From the NCBI RefSeq assembly GCF_000334915.1, contig NZ_AMSF01000040.1:1-52953 (forward strand): a stretch of DNA of 52,953 nt, given 5' to 3'. This document shows positions 34,582-43,426 of this stretch, piece after piece (within the stretch, counting starts at the first letter, position 1; every line of letters starts with the position of its first letter). The notes beneath the pieces were generated by a model, which was given only the letters and a program-made list of their open reading frames with translations, had not been told where the DNA came from and ran no database searches. This DNA is from Dyella ginsengisoli LA-4 (GTDB lineage: Bacteria > Pseudomonadota > Gammaproteobacteria > Xanthomonadales > Rhodanobacteraceae). The position numbers and the translations under genes were made by a program.

Positions 34582-36045
34582 TCATTCCCGCAGGCTCACC
34601 GTCTGGCTCTTCCACACCGCGTCCTCGTGGCGATAGAAAAGGCTCAGCGAGGAAGGCTTGTCCGCTTGCCGGGTGGCCATCAGGGTCGCCATGTCGAGCA
34701 CCTCGAAGCGATGGATGAAGCGACCGTCGACCCTCGCCTCACGCGCGGCGAGCATCAGATGGCTGTGCGGCACCCAGCCGGCGAACTCGATGTAGCCCAG
34801 GCGAGGATCGTCGTCCGCAGGCGGAACCACATCCACCACCCACTGCTGCCCGACCCGGTGGAACAACCAGAGCTCGCGCCAGCTGGGCATCGGCTGCACC
34901 GCCAGCGCCAGCGCGGTGCCCTGCGGATTGGCCCGCGCCGAGCTCACCCAGACCGTCCCGTACGTGCAGCGCTGCAGCAGCGGCGAGCTGTCGGCGTGCT
35001 TGCGATCGACCAGCTTGATGCAGGTCTCGCCTGGGCGCCCCGCCGCCGTGACGATGTGCAGCCCCGCGCCCGGCTTGAGTTCCGCCTCGGCCGCCCATCT
35101 CGATGCACCCACGCGCATGGCCGCATCGTTGTAGGCGGCGCGGTCGCGCTCGACCAGCGTGTGGGTATCGACCGCCGCCAGCTCATCGAGCGCGCGGGCG
35201 GCCGCCTGCCTGGCCGGCTGCTGGCGACGCGAGTGCTCGAAGGCAATCTGCGCCCACACCGACGCCATCCGCATGTGCAGACGGTTCTGTACGTAGCGCG
35301 GCAAGTCTCCACTCGGCACACGCTCAAGCAGGTCGGCGCGCCATGTGTCGAAGGCATCCCGTTGCACCGGCGTGAGCGCCGGATCGACACAACCCGGATC
35401 GGTCAGCGCCAGCGCAGCAGTCGCCTTCTGGATGGCCGTGGCCGGCAAGGCCATGACGCGACGGAACGCCTCGCCGTCGTAGCACAGGGTCATGCGGCCA
35501 TCGCGATCGATGCTGCGAATCACCACCCCATAGTCGGCCACCACTTCCAGTTGTCCGGACAGGCGCTGCTCGGCCGACTTGTCATGATTGGCCGACGCCC
35601 GCCGGGCCAGGCGGGCGGCCATCACACCCAGCGCATCGAATGGCTCGGCATCGATCGCATGGCCCGGCGCGGCCTTCAGGTAGGCCGCCGTGTAGGCGAT
35701 GCCCAGCGCCTCGCTGCCCGGCATGTCGCGCAGAAACCGCACGACCGACAGCAGCGCCGGCGCATCCTCGGTGTGGGTGGGAAGCAGGTGCACCTGGCCG
35801 ACACGCACGAAGCCCGCGCGCTCGATGCGGTGGTCGTACACCTGCAGATAGTCCAGCGAACGCCCCCGCACCTCCAGACTCTCGCCCTGCCACAGCAGCG
35901 CATGCCGGGCGGACGAGTCACTGGCCCGAGCGCGCAAGGCAACGCTGTCCTGGGTGACGACCGCCAGTGGATATCCGGCCGGTGCGGACTGCGCGTGGAC
36001 CAGACCCACGCACAGGAGCGGCAATATCCAGCGACGCGCCCTCAT
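34582..36045 (-). CDS. Exported protein with bacterial SH3-like N-terminal domain
   Basis: A 487-residue exported protein (short signal peptide 'WILPLLCVGLVHAQS'). Residues about 25-85 read 'VVTQDSVALRARASDSSARHALLWQGESLEVRGRSLDYLQVYDHRIERAGFVRVGQVH', an SH3b-like fold typical of envelope proteins. The rest is unrecognised, with alternating helical ('QKATAALALTDPGCVDPALTPVQRDAF') and beta regions. The start at 36045 overlaps the TGA of the SPFH gene by four bases, so both proteins are made together. No catalytic motif seen. Confidence 0.65.
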   Translation of the reverse strand: MRARRWILPLLCVGLVHAQSAPAGYPLAVVTQDSVALRARASDSSARHALLWQGESLEVRGRSLDYLQVYDHRIERAGFVRVGQVHLLPTHTEDAPALLSVVRFLRDMPGSEALGIAYTAAYLKAAPGHAIDAEPFDALGVMAARLARRASANHDKSAEQRLSGQLEVVADYGVVIRSIDRDGRMTLCYDGEAFRRVMALPATAIQKATAALALTDPGCVDPALTPVQRDAFDTWRADLLERVPSGDLPRYVQNRLHMRMASVWAQIAFEHSRRQQPARQAAARALDELAAVDTHTLVERDRAAYNDAAMRVGASRWAAEAELKPGAGLHIVTAAGRPGETCIKLVDRKHADSSPLLQRCTYGTVWVSSARANPQGTALALAVQPMPSWRELWLFHRVGQQWVVDVVPPADDDPRLGYIEFAGWVPHSHLMLAAREARVDGRFIHRFEVLDMATLMATRQADKPSSLSLFYRHEDAVWKSQTVSLRE

Positions 36046-37217
36046 GGTGCGTTGCCGGCAGCCACGGCCTTGCGCGGCGCGCCATCGATCAGGGCCTGGC
36101 CGATGAACCCACCGGTCGCCGGCGGCGGCGCGATGATCACCGAGATCTTGTCCGACAGCTTGTCGGCCAGGGTCTTCTGGATCAGCAGCGGATGCTTGTC
36201 GATCAGGCCGCCGTCGCGCTCGAGCTGCTCGCTGTTGACCTTGCCGATCTGCTCCAGGCGGTAGGCATCGGCATCGGCCAGCTTGCGCCGCGAATCGGCT
36301 TCGCCGGCCGCCTCGATCCGCCGTGCCTCGGCCTCGCCCCTGGCGGCGCGGATACGCGCGGCGCTCTCCGCTTCGGCTTCCAGCTCGCGCTGCTCGATCT
36401 GCTTGCGCTTGAAAGGCAGCACGTGCTTCATCGCCTCTTCCTGGCCCTTGGCGGCAATCACCTGCTCGTCGGCCGCCGCCTCGGCGGCGGTCTCCCGCTG
36501 CGCCTTCTCGGCCTCCGCCTGCAGCCTGGACTCCTGCACCTGCTTGGCCTTCAGCTGCAGCGTGTACTGCATCTGCTCGGTTTCCAGTTCGGTGGCCAGC
36601 ACCTTGTTCATGCCGTCGCGGTAGTCCGGCGGCAGGTCGACATTGCCCATCATCACGTTGCGCAGGACGATCCCGTCGGCCGCCAGCATCGGCTTGAGCT
36701 CGCTCTCGATCACGCCCTGGATCTCCTGACGCTTGGTCGAGAAGATCTCGCGCACGGTGTAGCGCGTGAACACCTTGTAGATCACCCCCTGCACCAGCGG
36801 CTCGACCAGGTCGTGGCCGATGTGGTCCGGCAGGGATTTCGCCACCTTCGGCAGCGTGGCCGGATCCACCGCGTAGCGGATCGCCAGTTCGACCCCGATC
36901 GACAGCCCCTCCGATGACTGGAACGGTGCCGAACCGTTCGCCTTGGCGCTGCGCTCGGGACGATAGATCTGGTCCTGCAACGGGAAGGTGCGCAGGCTGT
37001 GGATGCCCGGAATCATCAGGCACACGCCCTCGCCCACCTCGGTCACTGATCCGGTCCAGGCATTCAGGCGGACGCCGACCTGCTGCGGTCCGACCGTCGC
37101 GATCGGTGGATGCCGGTACAGCTCGTATCCGCCCACTGCGATCAAGGCCAGCACCAGCACCTTGCGATTGAGCACGCGCGCCGCCGCTGCCCTGAGCTTG
37201 TTCGAATGGTCCGCCAT
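36042..37217 (-). CDS. SPFH/band-7 membrane protein (prohibitin-like)
   Basis: A 391-residue protein with an N-terminal membrane helix (LVLALIAVGGYELY), an SPFH/band-7 domain ('VGPQQVGVRLNAWTGSVTEVGEGVCLMIPGIHSLRTFPLQDQIYRPERS', residues about 40-200, ending in 'PDYRDGMNKVLATELETEQ') and a long charged coiled coil rich in EAEAE repeats, like prohibitin and HflK. Such proteins form ring or raft assemblies in the inner membrane and control proteases or membrane order. The short C-terminal hydrophobic stretch is 'VIIAPPPATGGFIGQAL'. Start at 37217 follows GGGAGGGAGC. It is translationally coupled to the SH3-like gene. Confidence 0.85.
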   Translation of the reverse strand: MADHSNKLRAAAARVLNRKVLVLALIAVGGYELYRHPPIATVGPQQVGVRLNAWTGSVTEVGEGVCLMIPGIHSLRTFPLQDQIYRPERSAKANGSAPFQSSEGLSIGVELAIRYAVDPATLPKVAKSLPDHIGHDLVEPLVQGVIYKVFTRYTVREIFSTKRQEIQGVIESELKPMLAADGIVLRNVMMGNVDLPPDYRDGMNKVLATELETEQMQYTLQLKAKQVQESRLQAEAEKAQRETAAEAAADEQVIAAKGQEEAMKHVLPFKRKQIEQRELEAEAESAARIRAARGEAEARRIEAAGEADSRRKLADADAYRLEQIGKVNSEQLERDGGLIDKHPLLIQKTLADKLSDKISVIIAPPPATGGFIGQALIDGAPRKAVAAGNAP

Positions 37218-37545
37218 GCTGCTCCCTCCCTGTGTCGTGTCGGTCGAATCGCTCCGCTCACGGTCCCGGCATGCGCCCTGCGCCGGAATCACGATGCCGG
37301 ACGCCTGTGCGCCGCGAGCTCGTGCCAAGTAGGCGGCCAGGCGCGGTGGCGGGCCGGTCCGGAATACGGCAAGGCAGGGACCAGATATGGCGGCCTGCGG
37401 GCGGAGCACGGACCCGGCGGGGGCCTCGAACGCGGGCCAGTCGGTCCCGCGTGTCTGCAAGCAACCCCGGCAGCTTGTCGATCCGCCAGGATGTCATCCG
37501 TCGAAAGGATGAAACGCCCATCGCCCCTCGAACAGGAGATACGAC

Positions 37546-38025
37546 ATGACCGCCAAGAACACGATCTGTCTGTGGTACGACGGCACCGCGCTGGAAGCGG
37601 CGACCTTCTACGCCGAAACGTTTCCGGACAGTACGGTGCATGCGGTGCACCGCGCGCCCGGCGACTACCCTGCCGGCAGGCAGGGCGACGTGCTGACGGT
37701 GGAGTTCACGGTGATGGGCATCCCGTGCCTGGGGCTCAACGGCGGCCCGGCGTTCCGCCACAGCGAGGCGTTCTCGTTCCAGGTGGCGACCGACGATCAG
37801 GCCGAAACCGACCGTCTCTGGGCCGCCATCATCGGCCATGGCGGCCAGCCGAGCGATTGCGGCTGGTGCAGGGACCGGTGGGGCCTTTCATGGCAGATCA
37901 CCCCGCGCGCCCTCACCGAAGCGATCACCGACCCCGATCCCGCCGCGGCCAGGCGCGCGTTCGAGGCGATGATGACGATGGGCAAGATCGACATAGCGGC
38001 GATCGAGGCAGCACGGCGAGGATGA
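37546..38025 (+). CDS. VOC-family protein (PhnB/glyoxalase-like)
   Basis: A 159-residue cytosolic protein of the vicinal oxygen chelate fold, PhnB-like group: 'ICLWYDGTALEAATFYAETFPDS', 'GDVLTVEFTVMGIPCLGLNGGPAFRHSEAFSFQVATDDQAETDRLW', 'DRWGLSWQITP'. Members are metal-dependent dioxygenases, isomerases or lyases, some are inert; the natural substrate cannot be told. It stands alone with a GAGGAG-like AACAGGAGA ribosome site, divergent from the SPFH gene. Confidence 0.9.
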   Translation: MTAKNTICLWYDGTALEAATFYAETFPDSTVHAVHRAPGDYPAGRQGDVLTVEFTVMGIPCLGLNGGPAFRHSEAFSFQVATDDQAETDRLWAAIIGHGGQPSDCGWCRDRWGLSWQITPRALTEAITDPDPAAARRAFEAMMTMGKIDIAAIEAARRG

Positions 38026-38132
38026 TGCCCGCGTCACCGCATCGGCGAGCACCGAGGGCAGCCATGCGGGCTCCCCGTCCGGCGCACCCGCCATCCGTTG
38101 AAGCGGTCGATCGGTTACGGATGCCATGCCGG

Positions 38133-38160
38133 CAAAAAGAAAGGGCGGCCAGGCCGCCCT
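38133..38160 (-). terminator. Intrinsic terminator of the DUF2846 lipoprotein gene
   Basis: Minus strand: arms of nine bases, AGGGCGGCC and GGCCGCCCT (38142-38150 with 38152-38160), around one base, then a U-rich run (38133-38141, with one C). It ends 22 bases past the lipoprotein stop. Confidence 0.8.
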
Positions 38161-38181
38161 CCCCTCGTCCAGCCGGCGCGA

Positions 38182-38619
38182 TCAGTTGATCAGCTTGGAC
38201 TCGTCTACGCCTTTCTGTCCTTGCTGGGCATCCACCTGATGCAGGGCCGAGCGGGCAGAAAACATGCCCATCTTCACTTCCTGCCACACGTAGTAGATCT
38301 TGCCCGCAAGCATGTCGATGGAAAGCGTGGCGTCCTTTTCGGTCTTCGACGTGATGGTGTGCTGACCGGGCGGCAGCTCCTTGCGGACGTAAGTGTGGGC
38401 GGCGGTATCGCCCACGCTCACGCCGTCAACCAGCAGCGGCATCTTGATGGCTGCCCCCATGGTCTCGTTGCGGTAGATGTAGAGGACTGCGTTGTCGGGC
38501 GACGGCGTAAACGTCTTGGCCTGGGCATCGGCAGACGTACTGGCCATGGGCACACTGGCGCAGCCGCCCATCATCAGAGCCATCGACATCACGCCAAAAG
38601 CGATCAATTTGCGAAACAT
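38182..38619 (-). CDS. DUF2846-like outer-membrane lipoprotein
   Basis: A 145-residue lipoprotein. The signal peptide ends in a lipobox (ALMMGGCAS) with the lipid-bearing Cys at residue about 19. The mature part ('NAVLYIYRNETMGAAIKMPLLVDGVSVGDTAAHTYVRKELPPGQHTITSKTEKDATLSIDMLAGKIYYVWQEVKMG') matches DUF2846, a small beta-sandwich domain found in stress and envelope lipoproteins. Start ATG at 38619 follows GGGGGAAA. A strong terminator ends the gene. Function unknown. Confidence 0.85.
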   Translation of the reverse strand: MFRKLIAFGVMSMALMMGGCASVPMASTSADAQAKTFTPSPDNAVLYIYRNETMGAAIKMPLLVDGVSVGDTAAHTYVRKELPPGQHTITSKTEKDATLSIDMLAGKIYYVWQEVKMGMFSARSALHQVDAQQGQKGVDESKLIN

Positions 38620-38952
38620 GAATTTCCCCCTGTGTGGATGCATCCCACCCACCGGGAATCATGGTTCCAGAGCGCAATGAGCACGCTGCCTCCATGCAAA
38701 GCCCGCCGGGCGAGAACGATACCGTCCCGATTTCCCCTGACGGCCGCACGATCCTACTCAAGCGGCCACGCGACCACCAGACTCCCGGGAGCACCTCGAC
38801 GGCGCCCCCGGTCTCCGAGGAAGAACCGCCGCCCCGTGGCACGCCCGCCCCCGCCAGCCACCCCGAACCGACACCCGCCAGTGATGGCGGACGACGGGTA
38901 CACTCCGGCCTGAAGGCTGCCTTCGGCCACGATTCACGCGTGCCATACGCCC

Positions 38953-39846
38953 ATGCACCTGGACATCATCGACCACCCCGAAGATCCCGCCCTGGGCACG
39001 TTCTACGCAGCCTATCGCCGTGCCTTCGTGCTGCCCAACGAGACCGAGGAGCTGACCGGTTTCCAGACCTGCCTGGCACTCAACCACGGCGACGCACACG
39101 CACGGCTTCGGGCCGAATACGGGCCGTTCCGGGAAGCCTGCATCATTGCCCGCGATACTCCCGGCGGCACGATGGTGGGAGGCGCCAACCTCATCGCCCT
39201 GCGCCACGACCTCGCAGGACAGACCATGCTCACCGCCAACCTCAACTACATCTTCGTGCCCGCGCCGGCGCGAGGCCGGGGATGGTTCCCGCAATTGCTG
39301 CAGGCGGTGACCGCGGCAGTGCCCGACTTGCTTCGGATTCCATCGATCGACGCGGCGGCACTGGTCTTCATCGAGCAGAACGACCCCTTGCGCATGGATC
39401 CGGACGACTACGCCAGCGAGAGCGCGCATTCCGGCATCGACCAGTTCGACCGACTTCGCATATGGGCAGCACGCAAGGCGCGCGTGGTCGATTTCCCGTA
39501 CGTGCAGCCAGCGCTGTCGCGCGACCAGTCCCCGGACGACGGACTGGTGTATTCGGTGATCGGTGCATCCGGTCCGATGCTCGACAGCTGCCTGCTCGCC
39601 AGCCATCTTCGGGGGTTCTTTGGCATCTCCGTGCTCAAGGGTGCCTCCCTCGCGGACGATGCCAGCGCCGCGACCCAGTTGGGCGCGCTCGCACAGGCCT
39701 GTCGGCAACGTGTGCCGATTCCGCTACTCGATCCGAGCCACGCCCTGAAGACGCTGGATGCCGATGCCGAACGCGCGCTGGTGCAGGCCGGTCCGGGCTC
39801 GCTCCGGGACTGGCTCCGTGCGCGTCAGTCGCCGAACGTCGCGTAG
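38953..39846 (+). CDS. GNAT-like N-acetyltransferase-fold protein
   Basis: A 297-residue cytosolic protein. The stretch 'TANLNYIFVPAPARGRGWFPQLLQAVTAA' is a GNAT motif-A, where RGRGWF fits the acetyl-CoA pyrophosphate loop, followed by 'LVFIEQNDP' as motif B. The C-terminal ~130 residues are not obvious GNAT and may be a second domain. Substrate unknown. Its last 22 bases overlap convergently with the end of the 586-residue gene, so both genes are packed tightly. ATG start, no strong ribosome site. Confidence 0.65.
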   Translation: MHLDIIDHPEDPALGTFYAAYRRAFVLPNETEELTGFQTCLALNHGDAHARLRAEYGPFREACIIARDTPGGTMVGGANLIALRHDLAGQTMLTANLNYIFVPAPARGRGWFPQLLQAVTAAVPDLLRIPSIDAAALVFIEQNDPLRMDPDDYASESAHSGIDQFDRLRIWAARKARVVDFPYVQPALSRDQSPDDGLVYSVIGASGPMLDSCLLASHLRGFFGISVLKGASLADDASAATQLGALAQACRQRVPIPLLDPSHALKTLDADAERALVQAGPGSLRDWLRARQSPNVA

Positions 39847-41585
39847 TGGGCGGCCACCAGCGTGGGCAGTTGGCATGCGGCGTAATCGTGGTGGCCGGGC
39901 CGGCCGTCGAAATGATCGAACTGCAGAATATTTTCCTCCAGCAGCCGGCGGCCGTTCGGGTCGCCGCGCTCCGCGGACTGCCGCAGCGCCTGCTTGATCA
40001 GTTCACGCATGCTCGGCCCGCCGCCCCATTCGGGATGGGCCAGCGGATAGCCGCAGCCCGGTTCGTCGATGGCACAGGCAAATGCGAAGCGGTGGCGGAA
40101 CTCTCCCGGCGGATGACGTTCCACCAGCCGCGAGAATGCGGCGACGGTCTTGGCGGCGAGCTGCCGCTTGCCGAAGGCGCAACTCTCGCGATCGGCCAGG
40201 TTGCCGTGCTCGAAGAACGGCACGAAATCCTTCCAGCGCTGCGAGGACTTGCCGAGGATTTCGCTGAGCGGGCGCCAGGCATCGCCGGCACGACCGAGCA
40301 ACACGAAACCGACCCACAGGTACGCCGAGTAGTAGCGTGACGGCATGGCGGCATCGTCCAGGGCGATGCGCCCGTAACGGCGTTCCTCGCGCTTCAGGCT
40401 ACCCTTGATGGAGGCCTCGGACTCGATGCCCGAGATGAACAGCACCGGCCGCTCGTCCTGCCCACCACCCCAACTCGCGCGGGCAGCCTTGGGCAAGGCG
40501 TTCACGCGACGACCGTCTTCGCTGTGCAGGCTGCCGGACAGACGCAGCTGCCCCAGCACGTTGGCGGGAACGGCCATCGCCTCCAGCGGCCGCGATTGTG
40601 CATCGTTCTCGCCGTTGCTTCGACAGGCTCGGTCGTAGTCGACCTCGGCATGCGCCAGCTTATGCAGTTGTGCGGCGATGGCAGCGGCCTCGCCCACCAC
40701 CTCGATACTGTTGTTCTCGTCGCCGAAGCCGTACTGCAGTACGCGGTAGCGGGCATCCCACTGGCGGCATCCACAGATCGGAATACTCGGACCCCAGAGC
40801 AGCCAGCAGTTGTAGATGAACATCTGGATCTGGCGCAGGTCCAGCGATGCCGCGCCCATCGCGATCCCCTCGTAATCCATCGCATCGCGATCGAACGCAC
40901 GCAGGATCGGCCCCCACTTGTCGTTGAACTCCACCAGTAGCCCGGTCAAGAGATGCAGCGGCGCGATGAAGCCGGACGACACCTCGATGGCGCACAGGAA
41001 ATGGTCGCGATACCCCTCCTCGATACCTTCGCCGCGCAGGATATCGAAGTAGCGCTGGACTTCCGCCATGCGCGCGTTGATCTGCGCCGGGTTGTCGAGA
41101 TAGATCGTCCAGTCACCCTCCTTGGCGACAAACCGGCGCATCTGCGCGCGCCACTGTCGCAGGCGCGCATGATGGGCGCGCCTGGCCAGCCGACGGCCGC
41201 GCCGGCCTCTCTCCGGGGCGAACTCCGGAACGCCGCGGTCGGGATGATCGTCGGGCAGCGGCCAACGAAAGTCCGGCATGGGATCGAACAACTCGTGCTC
41301 CATGCGCAGGCGCGTCCGGCGAACCAGTGTGCGCCGGTCACGCTTGGTCAGCGCCCCGTCCGTGAAAGCCAACAGCAGCAGCGTCGCCAGCACCGAACGC
41401 ATCCCGGCTCCGGCACCTCCACGGCGCAAATCGCGCACCAGCCGGTAGCAGTGACCAAAATCGAGTATCGACAGGCGGGCGATCACCAGCAGTGAAAACA
41501 CCGCCAATGCAAGGCTGAGCAGCCCCGGCCACTTCGCGGCCTCACCAGAAATCGCGTCCAGGACGACGAGCAAGTCTTCGCGCAT
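39825..41585 (-). CDS. Unrecognised 586-residue membrane-anchored protein
   Basis: I do not recognise this protein. It has two N-terminal membrane helices (GLLSLALAVFSLLVIARLSIL at about 20-42, and MRSVLATLLLLAFTDGAL at about 62-80) and then about 500 soluble residues rich in Trp, Tyr and paired aromatics. A conserved-looking middle is 'YNCWLLWGPSIPICGCRQWDARYRVLQYGFGDENNSIEV' (note the CGCRQW cluster), and the C-terminus holds 'WGGGPSMRELIKQ'. Start ATG follows a strong AAGGGGGGAGCC. There is no nearby operon partner on the same strand. The large size and good coding signal argue for a real, uncommon protein. Confidence 0.8.
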   Translation of the reverse strand: MREDLLVVLDAISGEAAKWPGLLSLALAVFSLLVIARLSILDFGHCYRLVRDLRRGGAGAGMRSVLATLLLLAFTDGALTKRDRRTLVRRTRLRMEHELFDPMPDFRWPLPDDHPDRGVPEFAPERGRRGRRLARRAHHARLRQWRAQMRRFVAKEGDWTIYLDNPAQINARMAEVQRYFDILRGEGIEEGYRDHFLCAIEVSSGFIAPLHLLTGLLVEFNDKWGPILRAFDRDAMDYEGIAMGAASLDLRQIQMFIYNCWLLWGPSIPICGCRQWDARYRVLQYGFGDENNSIEVVGEAAAIAAQLHKLAHAEVDYDRACRSNGENDAQSRPLEAMAVPANVLGQLRLSGSLHSEDGRRVNALPKAARASWGGGQDERPVLFISGIESEASIKGSLKREERRYGRIALDDAAMPSRYYSAYLWVGFVLLGRAGDAWRPLSEILGKSSQRWKDFVPFFEHGNLADRESCAFGKRQLAAKTVAAFSRLVERHPPGEFRHRFAFACAIDEPGCGYPLAHPEWGGGPSMRELIKQALRQSAERGDPNGRRLLEENILQFDHFDGRPGHHDYAACQLPTLVAAHYATFGD

Positions 41586-41918
41586 GGCTCCCCCCTTGCG
41601 CCGGATCTAGCGGGCTAGTGGCTATCGCACCCCGACTGACCCGCCCAGCCCGCTGCGCGGTCTGCTTCCGGTACTCGTCCGCGCTCGCTCTCGATGTCGA
41701 TCCGATCAAGCGAACTCAGCGGACAGCGTGCACTGTCCGAGATGTGTGGCCAGACTGCAACATCGGCCATGGCGTCAGTGAGCAGGCCAGATCGCGCGAC
41801 CCGGGGAAGCGCCGCCCATGCCCGCAGACCCGCTAACCATTCTGCGGATCCGCTCCGGTGGGCGGTCCAACCCGGCAGGTGGCCACTTTTCGGACCACCA
41901 TCCGACGGCAGGGTCCGA
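41586..41918. other. 333-base gap, no gene seen
   Basis: GC-rich and non-coding; reading frames are short. It separates the 586-residue gene's promoter end from the 47-residue basic protein. No tRNA, hairpin with U-run, or promoter pair stands out. Confidence 0.4.
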
Positions 41919-42062
41919 CTAACCCCTCATGACTTTCCCGGACTGGTCGGCGGACTTGTCGCCCTCGCGCCCGGATTGCTTCTTCGACTGTTTCTGGTCT
42001 TTCTGCTTCTTCTTGGCGATTTCGCGCTGCCGCTTTTCGAACGCATAGTTGATCTTGGCCAA
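41919..42062 (-). CDS. Small lysine-rich conserved protein (MAKINYAFEKRQ type)
   Basis: A 47-residue basic protein, 'MAKINYAFEKRQREIAKKKQKDQ' then a Lys/Ser-rich tail. Tiny proteins with the opening K(I/V)NYAFEKRQ(R/K)E(L/I)AKKKK are common in gammaproteobacteria and remain uncharacterised. The start is a TTG at 42062 with AAGGA 8 bases before it; the longer frame upstream is not conserved-looking. It runs in the same direction as the following methyltransferase gene, whose stop lies 82 bases upstream. Confidence 0.65.
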   Translation of the reverse strand: MAKINYAFEKRQREIAKKKQKDQKQSKKQSGREGDKSADQSGKVMRG

Positions 42063-42144
42063 TGTGTCTTTCCTTTGGTTTGGGGGGAGAAAACGGTCGA
42101 CAACGATGCAACGCAGGGCCTGCACGGCCATGCGTGGCGATGGG

Positions 42145-42795
42145 CTAGCGTTGGTATCGGAGCAGGCGACCGCGGTAGGGAGGGACGTCGTTGTCGTCCA
42201 TCGGGCAACGCACTTCGTCCAGGGCGAAGCCCTGTGCTGCCAGCATGCGGTTGAAGTCCGCGCAGTGCCCGCTTCCGGGATCGGTCACCAGCACTTCCGC
42301 CTTTCGGTCGGCATGCCGTTCCACCACCCCGGCCAGCAGCCATGCCTGGTCGCGCTCGTACAGCACGTCGCTGGCGATGATCAGGTCGAAATGGCCAAGC
42401 GACGGCGTCGGCACGTCCCAGCGCAGCGCGCGATAACGCACGACAGGCAGCGCATTCAGTGCCGCGTTGTAGGCGAGAAACGACTCGGTCAAAGGGTGCA
42501 TGTCCGAAGCCACGACATTGGCGCCACGCCGCTGCAGCACCAGGCTGGCCAATCCGATACCGCAGCCGAGCTCGAGAATCCGCCGGCCAGCGATGTCGAC
42601 CCGGAGCATGGCCTGGGCAAGCAGACGTCCGGACGGCCAGATCTGGCCGAACAGGCTCCACTGCGCGGGGGAGATGCCCAGCCGCCGGGCGTGGCCATCG
42701 GGGTCCGTGAACTGTTGTTTGTCGCTGAGTACACGCAGCCGGTAGGTGAGTCCTCCGACATACACCTTTTCGCTGCGGGTGGAATAACCTGGCAT
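42145..42795 (-). CDS. SAM-dependent methyltransferase (Methyltransf_16-like)
   Basis: A 216-residue cytosolic methyltransferase. The SAM motif I 'RILELGCGIGLASLVLQRRG', the next acidic turn 'VVASDMHPL' and 'FDLIIASDVLYERDQ' are all present. Sequences beginning 'GISPAQWSLFGQIWPSGRLLAQAM' match the nicotinamide-N-methyltransferase/protein-lysine methyltransferase-like group. Substrate unknown. Start at 42795 follows CGGAGAG. The small lysine-rich protein lies just downstream on the same strand and could be a partner or target. Confidence 0.85.
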   Translation of the reverse strand: MPGYSTRSEKVYVGGLTYRLRVLSDKQQFTDPDGHARRLGISPAQWSLFGQIWPSGRLLAQAMLRVDIAGRRILELGCGIGLASLVLQRRGANVVASDMHPLTESFLAYNAALNALPVVRYRALRWDVPTPSLGHFDLIIASDVLYERDQAWLLAGVVERHADRKAEVLVTDPGSGHCADFNRMLAAQGFALDEVRCPMDDNDVPPYRGRLLRYQR

Positions 42796-43135
42796 CGACT
42801 CTCCGGGAGCGTCATCCCGCAGGCCGCGGGCCACACATGAGGAAGAAGCGTGGCGTGCGGGCGCGAGGCGGCCGGGCGGAACGCGCGGGAAGATGCAGGT
42901 TGCAGGAATGCATCGTACACCCTCCGGGCAACCCGATGGCCGCAGCCTGCGCTGTCGCGGGGGAACCGCACGGGCACCAGACTCCTGGCGGGCGCGCCCA
43001 GCCACGCGGCCGACGCCAACAGAGCGCTTCCGGCATCCGGCGCTGGACCATGCACCGACCTCGGCCCGAGGCAGAGACGGGACGCCTCCGACGGAGGCGC
43101 ACCCGGCACACGAGCCGATGGGATGCCTATCGGGG
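42796..43135. other. 340-base gap, no gene seen
   Basis: Upstream region of the methyltransferase gene and downstream region of the small basic protein copy B. Very GC-rich, no convincing reading frame, no U-run hairpin. The promoter for the methyltransferase must lie near 42800-42900 but no clear -10/-35 pair was found. Confidence 0.4.
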
Positions 43136-43339
43136 TCAGCGCTTGCCGAACCTCGACAGCTTGCCCAAGGGATCCAGCTTCGCCGGCTGCATTCCCGAAT
43201 GCCCGGCGTCCCGCTTGAAATGCTCCGATCGCTTGTAGCTGGCCAGCGGGGACTTGGCGGCTTCGCCCTGTTTCGTGGGCGAACTTCCGTAGATCTCGTG
43301 GATGTCGGTCAGTGACAACGGCTTCAACGGTGACTTCAT
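43136..43339 (-). CDS. Small basic protein, copy B of a two-copy family
   Basis: A 67-residue basic protein, relative of the gene at 30552-30773. Shared pieces are 'MKSPLKPLSLTDIHEIYGSSP', 'SYKRSEHFKRDAGHSGMQPAK' and a Lys/Arg end. It starts at 43339. The same 23-base upstream box lies 32 bases ahead. Function unknown; the pair likely responds to the same signal. Confidence 0.7.
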   Translation of the reverse strand: MKSPLKPLSLTDIHEIYGSSPTKQGEAAKSPLASYKRSEHFKRDAGHSGMQPAKLDPLGKLSRFGKR

Positions 43340-43370
43340 GGTGGTGTCCCGGTCGGAAAGGTGGAAAGGC

Positions 43371-43393
43371 GATCCCGAGAGGAACACTCGAGG
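43371..43393. promoter_or_regulatory. Upstream box shared by the two small basic-protein genes (copy B)
   Basis: Begins GATCCCGAGAGGAAC, ends CTCGAGG on the plus strand, 32 bases ahead of copy B; matches the copy A box (30804-30826) at 22 of 23 positions. Because the flanks differ, the conservation marks a selected element rather than leftover duplicate sequence. Confidence 0.6.
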
Positions 43394-43426
43394 ACAAGAA
43401 TCACACCCGGCCGCGCCGGATATGCG

